DNA from: Lingula anatina
Lineage: Eukaryota; Brachiopoda; Lingulata; Lingulida; Lingulidae
Assembly (NCBI RefSeq): GCF_001039355.2
Contig: NW_019776079.1
Span: forward strand, 1,270,897 to 1,334,896
Direction: 5' to 3'
Length of the DNA: 64,000 bases
Below are positions 23,401-34,900 of this stretch, piece after piece; position 1 is the first letter of the stretch, and each line of letters begins with the position of its first letter. The notes beneath the pieces are model-generated. The model made no database searches and was not told the origin of the DNA. It saw only the letters and a list, made by a program, of their open reading frames with translations. A program made the position numbers and the translations under genes.

Positions 23401-26400
23401 ATATAATAATGCTGGAATGTGTGTCAGGTATTAATTGTCATTCTTCTTCAATATAAAGGTCCATTCAACTTTTTTTCAAAATTTCATTAAAAGTAAGGGA
23501 GGGGAAGAATTGTTTGTCCAATTTGAACTTAACCTACATCAGTCCAGCAACTTTAAATTAAAAATAAAAATAAATAATTACTACATTTTTCTGTTCTTAC
23601 ACAAAAAAATTAATGGATTACATTTCATATCTTCATTACTTCAGCTTGCAGCACCATCTCACTTTCTCCAAGCATTTAGTTTATTTCCACTAAAGTACAA
23701 AATTTTTAACTTATCAGGAAGAGAGTATGATGTGTGATGTCCCAGAAATATAAATAACTCAATAAATGGCTTATGTCTACTTTTGCAGTATTAAATACTG
23801 AAAAACCCTTTGTTACGTCCTTTGGCACGGGTCATCAATTTTAATTCTTATATTTTTAATATTTAAGTCATTCAATAAAATTCTCAATTCAGTTACATAC
23901 ATGATTATCAAAATGATATGGTGATGGGCAGAGTCAAATGTTTTTCATGAAACATGACAAAACTGCATTCTCATAGAAAGTAATTTGCAAAACATTCATT
24001 ACCAGGTATTGTGAAAAAAAATACTTGAGGTTGAGGAAAAATGTGTCAGTAGCCAATAAATACATTAAACATGATGGAATTGCAAGTGATATGTTGCATT
24101 ATTGCCATTCACATAATTTTTTAGATGGTATTTCAAATTCAACAACATGGAGTGTGGTAATCCAGATACCATTGAATACCTGCACCATGATAACACTGCC
24201 AGGGATTGGCACAGACCAGCAAACTGTAAGTTCACACTTAAGAGTCCCCCAAAATTTTTTGGGGGTGGAGTGGGGCTAACCTTTCAGAAAAAAACAAACA
24301 AACAAACGATTTGCAATTGGGGTCAGGTGATATAGGCAAATGAATATGTAATATGAAGCTGCATGGGCTTCAGTTCATGTTTTATCAATCTATCTCAGCA
24401 GGGATCCTCGCTAAAGTGCGGTCAGGGTAATCATCTTAATTGTCTGGCACACTCCATGCAAAGCAACATAAACAACATCATGGACCACAAAGTTTTACTG
24501 ACTTTACCCAAGAACTGTATGTGACCAGGGGGGTGTCAGACATTTAAGCCACTGAAACTAAGTGCAATTAGCAGAAATCCCTGAGCAGTTAGATTAATCC
24601 AGATAGCACGATAGGGTTATGGGAATGCTCCCTAATTCAATTGGTCACTATGACCTCCCGTTACATGTAACTGAGCCTTGGACTGGTGGGTTTAAAAAGA
24701 TATATATGAATTCAGATATCCAACAAATTCTACTGCAAACATAATTATTTGTTTATAAACATATTTATAAATAAATATACATATGTAGAGAGTAATTACA
24801 AGTATAAGATCTGATTTTTAAGATTTTTTTTTATAAAATTCTCTAATTGTATGTACAAATCTTAATCATTGCAGTGGATGGTATGTGTGAGGGCATTCCT
24901 GCTGGAGATGTGACCATTCAGTTTCACACTGGGAAATGTTTTGGTTTCCCTCTATCTAATGGCTTCGTTGGTTGGGAAACAGAATCTGCCCTTATGGCCC
25001 AGGAGGTTGACACCAGATATAGCTCACAATGTAAAGTAAAACTTTCATATGGTGTTTTTACAAGACCCTTTGAAGCCTGTCTTCAAAGTTATGCTGACAT
25101 TTTCGATATTTTTAAATTTTTTGAAAAGCCTTATTTTTATGTATAGACAAGTGTGTCTTTACAATGAGCCATCACTTGCATCTGTTGTCGCCCTTGACGT
25201 TATCAACATACACTTTTCATTGTTAACACCATTGAAAGGAAACTGTCTTACTTACATGTATAAAATTATCTCATTTCAATTAATGATTCTTGAGACTAAA
25301 ATACAGATCAAAAGTTTTAAAACCAGCTGAATTTGGTTCTTTTTCTTGAAGTTATGCATTTTTTTTTTCATTTTGTGTTGGCATTTCAGTTGGTATTTTC
25401 AAGGTGTGGGTTTGAACTCCCAGGGGACTGAAGGCCTGCGCTACTTACATTTTTTGATTGTCCATGCTAACTTTAGTACACAATTAAAAGGATTATGCTA
25501 CTAACTATTATGATATATTCATTTGTAAAAGTTTGTCTGTATGTATATTAGACAACTTTGCTGCTACGTATGTTTTCTTCTTCATTATTTTAATATTTTA
25601 ATATTTTAATAATTAAAATTGTCAAACTTGAAGATTTTCAGTAGACCAACAATCCTTATAAATGTTGAAAAGCATTTATGTTTGCTATGTCCACTTTTTT
25701 CAGCAAGGAGCCTTGACGTCCCAAACCAATCTCCCAAATTCACCACCCTGTATTTCCCAGGATACAATACATCTCATTATGCTACAATAGCTGTGAATCT
25801 CCCTGACTTAACTGAGGTCACAGTTTGCTACTGGCAGAAAATGTCCAGCTATGCACAGACAGCTATGGCAACTTTCTCCTATGCCAATAGTGCAGCATAT
25901 AATGCTTTTATGATCATGTTGCTTCCATCATCTGTTCATTTGTTTGTGTTGGACTCTCAAACTACAGTCGGATGGAACTCACTGACTGACAATATGTGGC
26001 ACCAGGTATGAGAACATACCAAAGTGACTTAGGGTTATGAACTTAATCAAACATATAAATATATGCTTATAAATATATTTAGTAAGTGAACAGCTGGAAA
26101 TATATATTAGAAGATTCATCTTTTAAGATCTTTAAAAATTTATTACCAGTTTCATCGTGTTTTTGAGCTTTCTTTAAATGCTATTATCTTGGATACTGTA
26201 ACTTAGTTTCTTTAATTTGCTTTTAAACTATGAAGCAGTGGATTATAGCAAAAAGAGCATTGGCTTTCAATACCAAACTGACATTATACTTCAGTCTATT
26301 TTTACCTGTGTCTCCAGGTGTGTGGCATGTGGCGTAGCAGTGATGGGTACTGGGCAGTCTATGTGGACAGTAGAGAAGCTGGAAGTGGGACTGGATTTCA

Positions 26401-29400
26401 AACTGGCCAGACAATCGCTGGAGGGGGGACAATTATACTGGGACAGGACCAGGACAGCATAGGTATAGGAAAAATAAAAGATACATTTACTGATTTAAAG
26501 AAGTGTTGTATTTTTTAGTATTTTATGGTGAACTTGTAATTTTTTAATCAAATTTTCACTGAGAGCTTTCCATTTTATTTTATTTTCAAGGAGGCGGTTT
26601 TTCTGTGTCCCAGTCTTTCACGGGTTTCATGACACGAATCAATATCTGGGATGTTGTTCTACAGCCTCATGGAATGGGCCAATGTTACAGTAGCACCCAT
26701 GGAAATGTCTTTGCATTCAATGGATTAAGTGATATTCATCTATCCGGAAATGTAATCATGGAAGCTGATCAGGATTTATGCCTAGGTGGTAACAATTGTA
26801 CAGATAATGTTTAGCATTAAAACATCATTTAAACATCAAAACCAATTTTAAGCCACACCAGGCAGATATATGTTATTTTACCAGATAAGGAAAGTTGATA
26901 ATGATTTATATTTTGTAGACATGCTATACTTGAGAATATACTTAAATGTCAACTACAGAATCTTATAAAGGAAGTTTCTGTAGTTATTATTCTCTTTTGG
27001 CTCTTACATGTAACATATTTTAGATGCAATGATTCCTACTAATGGTGGCAATTCTGGGGGTGCTGCCTGTTACTGGCCTTATCTATACAAAGGTAAAAAA
27101 TGAATTTTGACTGTTTTCAATCATATCACCACCTGAATGCTTAAACATCCTAGCGTCTTTCTAATTTTCAGTTACATATTCATGATTAGTCAATATTTGA
27201 TGAGAAATTGGTACAAGCATTATAGTTAGAAAAAAATCTTCAATTTGCTTTCTTTTTAAAAACAGAAGGTTATTACCATCAAATTATTTTGTCAAACAAC
27301 ATGATCTTACAGGTCAACCACAGTACTTGTGCCTAGTGGATGAGGAAGGCCGGAGCAGACCTTGGTGTGGAACAACTGCTGACTACGACACTGATGGACT
27401 CTGGGGCTACTGTACAGGTATGAGTTTTAATATTTAGTTAACATTGGTTCTTCCTGTTTGTGTGGGGGACAAAATGTGTCTTAATAGTGGTACTTCTCAT
27501 ATCTGATGCTGTACATTGATTAGCAGTGATACACTTGTTGTTGAATACAGTCGCTTGACTATATATTAAATTGACATTTTTTTAGTTGCTGGTCATGGGA
27601 AAGGTCCAGTCACACAAAATATCTATACATATGGAGGGAATGCTAATGGATTGCCTTGCCAATTTCCATTTACTTACAAGTAAGTTAAGGTTATCACTGT
27701 TGCATTTGTTTTATAGTGACAAATTTAATTTAATTGGTCTGAGAAGAGATTAGCAAATGCAGTTAATGGAAATTAAAAACATTAAGGTACCACAGGAGTG
27801 AATAAGCATAAATACCAATTACAGTATATACCTTTGTCAACCATTTTATATTTTTATATCTTATGTTTTTCTATCAATGTTTGCCCCCCCCCCCCTTTAC
27901 CAAAATGAGGACCTGTAGCTACATTGTTGCAAATTCAAAGGGGTGGACTAGGTGGGGGTGGGGGGGCTTTCCTGAAAAAGTGGACCTTTTACCCACTTAG
28001 TTGAACTTACAAAAGATTACATATCATATAATGTTCATGGCCACTTATTGTTTCCAGGTATAGTATGGCCATTTTGCTGGTGGTGTCATATCAGTGATTT
28101 TAGTATTTCAGCTTTACACCATGACTACATATAAATTTACCTTTTTTTCTTTTTGAATTTTTTTTCAGTGGAGCCTCTCACTACCAGTGTATAGCTGATG
28201 GTAGAAATTATGCCCATCCCTGGTGTTACACAGCAGGAGGACTATGGGGATACTGTATAAGTGAGTCCCCATTTAGTCTGTATTTTATTATAAGAATTTT
28301 GGGAGACTGAATAGATTAACCAGATGTGGTCTCTTTGTTTTGGTGAAATTTCAGACATTATTTTTGTAAAAATCAGAATACAGACCCAAATCTTGTTTAG
28401 TAATTGCATTTAAATTTTTTTATCTTATTTAATTTGTTTTCAGTTTCTGAGTCATTATATGCTGTCCGGACAGGATCTGACTGTGGAGGGAATGATCTTC
28501 AAGGAACAAATGGCTATCTGACCAGTGTCCAGGACTGCATAGATAGATGTAACATGAAACCAGAGTGTAAAGCTATAGCATATGCTCCTAGCAGTCACCA
28601 CTGTTGGCTTAAAACTAAATCTTGTGAAAGCCCAACTTCAAACAGTGATAGGTGGATGCTTGAGAAGTATTTTCTAGGTGACTGATGATTTTTTTTTATT
28701 TATTTGTATAGTTTTAGTTAGTTCTTGTATAAATTTGATGAGTAAGTTTGAGTTATCAAAGAATTCAAAATATTATGTTGAATGTTTTATATATCATTAA
28801 AAGTGCAGAATTATGGTCAAAGTGTTTAATTTTAATCCTGTATGTTTTATATATTTTTAAATTTTCTGTCATTCTCATTCATAAGGAGAATATGTTATTT
28901 AAAAAAAAACGTAATTTAGAAAAAGACAAAGAAATATTTTTTGAAATTTCAATACTGCTCCCTTATTTGCCAAGAGTCACCATATCCACAGGTGATGGCA
29001 AAATTATGTACTACATGTATGTAAGCTTGTTTTTCAGTTGTAAGTCTATCATTATCGAGTTTATTATAATGGAGATGAAGATTGGTGAATTTCACTTGAA
29101 AATAAAAGTTAGAAAATGGGGTTATAGATTGTGTTTTTCTCAATAGGACATAAAAGCACAAGGTACTTACTGGAAACTATCACTACTAGTACATAAACTA
29201 AAGTGACCAAAGAAAATTATTAGAATTTCTAAGAAAACTGATTTGTTTGCCAATGAATGCCTTTATGAAATTGAGAGTAATAATTCTTTTGAGTGCATGT
29301 TTTTTATTTCAGATCCAATCAGGAAGACATTTGGTGGGAATTCTGAGGGCATGGCATGTGTTCTACCATTCATCTATCAGGACACTGTGTACCATTCTTG

Positions 29401-31925
29401 TATCACTGTGAACCATAACCAGCCATGGTGTGCCACCACAACCAATTATGATTTAGATGGAAGATGGGGAAATTGTCTAGGTGAGGAAATACAAGTCAAA
29501 ATATTAACATTGATTTACTTTAATTAATGATCATGAACAATGATTTCCATCCTGTGCAAGAAATTTTAAGGAAGCTACAAGATGAGACATATATTACATG
29601 TATCAATGCAGCAGGCCCATGACACCCTTTTAAGCATGCACTCCCATTTCAGCATTTGAAGTGATTTGATTGGTTTCAAATAAACTAGACATGGATATCA
29701 TATGGGTAGAATCTGTTGAGCTTATTTTGCCAGTGGTATAAAAATACAAATAATGGTTTAATTTCCTATAATTAGAAATGTTTGCAAATATTTCAGAATG
29801 CATTAAGACAACATTTAAGAGCAAATGTTGAATATTTGACTAATAATATTTCTGTCCCTTACAGATCTATCATGTGCCAGAATACCGTGTATTTGTAATA
29901 TCTATACATGTTCAGTTAAGATAGTTTTCATTTTCTACTCAGTGCTGATGTCCTCTTATGGCGAGTGGAAAGAGGGTGACTGTGGTGGAGGCGATATTGG
30001 AAATGTACATTATCGTATAGTTTCTGGAGCCGAAGAATGTGAAAGCCAGTGTCGCCTCACAAGAAAATGCAGGCTTGCAATGTATCAAGCTTACTCAAAC
30101 AAATGCTGGAGTAGGTTCACCCATTGTTTATTCCTTATCAGGGGCCGTACCTGAAACTTTGTATCTTACAACAGTTAGTAACTGTTTACATAAATTTGTA
30201 ACTTAGACTTATGCAGTATTCTCGAAACTTTTGAAAGTCTTGAAACTTTTCATGTAAATTTCCTGGAAGTGATGTTTGGTCCATGACTAACCCACAAAAA
30301 CTTCAATCTGAAGTAACAAGCTATTCATAAGGGGCTATTTTTGTCTGTCACAAAAGAGCAAGTGATTAAAATCAGAGCAATTAACTGTCTTGTTTGCTGT
30401 CAAGGGGACTTGGCTTGGGCCTGTTAAATGGCAGTGCCTGATCAGTAATGCAAATAATTACCAGCCAAGTGATCATCCTTGAGATTTCATCACAGGGTGG
30501 CAGAGAATGAAATGACTGTCTATTTATCTAAAGACATATCTGTGAATATCTTGTGAAAAATCAATCTGTTGCCCTGGTAGAGGGTACAATAGGACATCCT
30601 ATAAGAAATTGGCCCAGAATTGTAAGGAGTCCTATAGGACATATTTTGTCCTACTAGTAGATAGGAATCCCATAGCGCATCTGATAAAATTCCTATTCAG
30701 TCCTAAAGAATGTCCTGCAGAAAATTCTTGTAAGGCATGGTATAGTATCTACATAAGCAAGTGCATTTCAGTATCATGAATTGCCAGAGTATTAAATTGT
30801 GTACCTCCCAAATTGGACCAGAGCTGTCAAGTATACATGTACCAGTACCACTTGATGTAAAAAGGGGCTCTATAATTTAGTTCTCATTGTAGTCCTTTGA
30901 TTTTTTTTGTCCTTCTTTTAAATGACCCATTTGGTTGCAGCAGGTGTTTTCTTGGTTTAAATGGTTTACACTTGTCAGATACCCCAAATGTATGAAAATA
31001 ATACAGTACTTTTATATTATGTTATTATTCTTATTATACATGTATTATATATTTTTAGTTAATGTGTTAATACATATGAGTAAAAGCTCTAAAGTATCCA
31101 AGTATATACCGTATCAATTAACTTTTTTTCAGCAATGAACATAGGTTGGAGTGTAAATAAGTACGTATAATAGAAAAGTGAAAGTTCTGACATTTACATT
31201 TTACTACAGGGAAAGAATTTTCCTGTCCAGTTGGAAGTGGATGGACATATGTGAAGCACTCAGAGCTAGTAAGAACTGGAAAGTATTATTTGCGAAGATA
31301 TGGCTCCTGTGCTGGGGGAGACATTTCAAATGCAGCAGTATCAACTTCTTACAAGAGGTGCATTTGGACCTGTAATGCCATGAAAGATTGCAAGTCCTTC
31401 TACTACGACAGATCCAACTCCATGTGCTATCCAAAGAACATCCAGTGTGCCATCATAGATACCAGCTGTGACTCTGACTGCTATGTGGACACCAAAATAT
31501 ATGCAGGTGAAAAGATATGAATCCAAATAAACAAGATAAGTGCCAAATTAAGATTGCTGAAAAAGTGAATTCTTAGAACAACTTCCTCCAAGAATTTTCA
31601 CACTAAATTACTGAGGCATTCTTGTGACCAGTTCATTTGATAGTTAATTGCTTTAAAAAAAAACTAAAGATGCTAATTTATGGTCATGTGGTCATGTGTC
31701 TCCATATATTGCATTTATACAACACAATACAACACAATTAAATATAAATTTTATTTCATGTCGGGTATTAATTGATAGGAAAAATTAGCTTTGCAGCTAT
31801 TTACAGACTGGGTTAGGACAAACATTTCTACAAATAATGCAATATTTACACATGAGGTCTAGTAAAATAGTAAATGTGTAAGATAAGTGTGTGCACTTAA
31901 CATGTTTTACCCTCTTTAAATAAAG

Positions 31926-31978
<53 letters not shown>

Positions 31979-34900
31979 GAAACTCTTTCTACTAAAAATA
32001 TACAAATACACATGAAGTCTACTAAGATAGAAAATACTATGTATATGCAGCATGTATTTGCATTGCTGTGAAAGTTTGTTTGTAAAATTGTTGCTTTAAA
32101 GGCAAAAATGTGTATGCCCTCCAGTGGGGATCTGCTCAGTCTAGCCAAAAGTTGTCTCTACAATTTCTTGGAATAGCTAGCTGTTACTAGATTGGATGAA
32201 ACATCCAAGTTGGATTTGAGATGATCAGGCAGGACACATTCCTCGCCAGTTGGTATGATTTCTATACACACCTACTTGTGGGTGTAGAGTAGTGTATCCG
32301 ATTTTGTAGAGAAGACTGAGAAGAGGTTTAAATGTGCATCAGGCCTTTTTTAGAGAAAAATATTAATTTTCTTGGGGTTTCAACAATTTATACTGAATCA
32401 CCAAGGTGCAATTTTAATTAAAATGAAATTCACACATCTCAATCTGCAATCTGAGTGTTACTCCACAATTTTGGATGTGTTGTACCTTGGTCATTAAAGA
32501 AAAATCCTAATTTCTTTCAGGAAAAGATTTCCATCGATATGAAACCATCTCCCCACGAACAGTCTGGGTATGGCGTACTTTGAGCACCAGCCAGTATGCC
32601 ATTTTGTCCAGCCACGCTGGGACTCCTGACATGACTGAATTCACACTCTGTTATTGGGCAAGGACTAATTATCATGATAGCTCAGGTTGGTGAGACAGTG
32701 TGGTTTTTATGAGACTATGACTTCCGTACTTTTGAACTGTTGCAGGCCTGTAGCCAGGGGGGTTCGGGGGGGTATGGAAGAACCCCCCTTTTTGCCAGGG
32801 AAAAGGTCCCCTCTGGGTAAAATTTTATTTAGGCACATGAAGGTTTCATGGTGAAAGGTCCACTTTTTCAGAAAAAGAACCCCCCTTTTCATATTGCTGG
32901 CTGCAGGCCTGAGTTGTAACTCTTAAGTTTATAAAGACCAAAAGCCTTAGAAAAAACAAATTGAAGAAAAGAACAGTTATGTAAAAATATAAAGATTAAA
33001 TATTCCAATTGTGTAATGACCAAAGTACATTGTAGATCTGTGCAAAGTAGTTCTGTATTGTTTTAGAATTATATAATGGCATTTTGTTGGATGACACTGA
33101 AGTTCAAAAGTTATGCTTGTGGTACATTTGAATATAAATACAATCTGCATGCATTTGAAAATGTCCTCAAATCAATTGTTATCCTTTAAAGCTTCTAATG
33201 TTTCACATTTCAAAACTAAAAGCAATAAAAAACTCTTAATATGAAGATTTCCTGAAGCATACATGCTGTTTTTTTTCCTTCTGATTCATAAAACCTTGGC
33301 ACATCACAGCTTCATGCAAGCAATGAAGATTCTCTCTCACACACACACACACACACAAACTTACACACACGCACGCACACACTCACGCACACGCGTGTGT
33401 GTGCACGCGCGATACAAAGCCAAATAAAAAAAATCTCTGTGCTTGTTGCGAAGTTAATTCCAGTGTTTGGACAGAAATTTATAACCAGTTTGAGTTCATT
33501 TAACTAGAAATGGGTATAAAACATTGAATCCAAGTGCAGAGACAGCTCAGGAGTACAGGACAAAATTGCTCTTTTTTTCTTGAGAAAATTTAGATAGGAA
33601 GTGAATATCCCAGTGAGGACACCTTTAAGGCAAACATTTCTATCAATATTTTGTAAATGAATAATTCATTCTTCATTCATTCATTATTTTTGACCTGCCT
33701 ACAAAACTTGTACATAAACTCTGACAGAATCTCAAGGCCTAATCATGAATGTCTATGTACAGATAATTGTTGACCTCTTTGCAACCCCACAAATGAAAAT
33801 ATGTGCACTATTTGTTTGGATATATATTATTTATGCTATAACATTATGTACTTTTGATTAATTCGGCCACCGGCCAAATTTCCAACACCACATTTGTGTT
33901 TGTCCTTTACTTATACTTTGGCTTTGGTGAATGAGGAGACATGTATGCAAATGCATATGTTTGCTTTCATTTTATTTTTACAGCAAAGTTAAGCCCTATC
34001 TCATACGCTAACTCAGAAGAAGCAAATGCCATAGTCATAATGTACAAGCAGTCATCAGAGGGCATTAAAGTTTTCATCAGTGGTAGTGATGCTTGTAAGT
34101 TTCACTTGAACACTTAAAGGATGGTCTCTTTTGTCATGCAAAAAGGAGAATACAAATTTAAAATGTTGCACAAATGTAAAATTAGATTTCACTTTTAAAA
34201 TTTTTGTCACAAATAGCTAATAATGTTAATTACTGGAAATGGATTAGAAGACATACTTCATCAGAAAATACATACAATGTGCCTTTTGTACCTTATTCTT
34301 TGATCTTTCCTACATACCACACTGCAGGGAGGCTAGTAAACAAGCTGGGCTGTTTGATGGTAAATTACCAAGAAAAATTAGCAAAGAAATATGTAAGAGG
34401 AAATATTCTGAAAGATTTTTTGTATTACCTTTTGTTTGCATGACACTGCATTAAGTTGCCATATATTCAATCTCCACACTTCCTGAAAATTTCCCTTTTT
34501 TATATTATGCAATTTGTTGGATAAAAACAACTTTATCCTATAGGTGTCAGTACTATGACCAGTGATAACAACTGGCACCATATCTGTCTGGAAAAACTTT
34601 TTTATCATTATTATAACTAGTTAAATTATAGATTATGTTACCATTTTTATGTTATTTTATGTTAATTCTTTTCACATTATAGATATTGATACTATGACCA
34701 ATGATAACAACTGGCACCATATCTGTCTGACCTGGAAGAGTGCAAATGGTGAATGGGCTCTCTACTCTGATGGACTGCTGATGAAAACTGCCGTGGGATT
34801 ATCCTCTGGAATGCGGATAAAAGGAAAGTAATGTTGTGTTTTAATTATCCTATTTTATTATAAGCACAATAACCAAGAAGAGGGGATAGATGTATTATGA

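Larger units (their letters stand above)
21702..25030 (+). other. Gene B exons 3-7: Cys-rich linker and CTHRC1-like domain 1
   Basis: Exon 3 encodes the linker with CQPGRCSNGKCRVSC. Exons 4-7 encode DNLRYYHFGLTPVN, TALRVQWIGNLRGPYNN, RWYFKFNNMECGNPDTIEY, DGMCEGIPAGDVTIQF and LMAQEVDTRY. The arrangement of blocks and cysteines matches the CTHRC1 C-terminal domain. Identity with gene A is high in exons 6 and 7 and lower in exon 5. Confidence 0.84.

Noticed and set aside
25390-25440. tRNA-like gggtttgaactccc in gene B intron 7
   Set aside because: The motif resembles a T-loop, but I could not find a matching acceptor stem, D-arm or anticodon arm around it.
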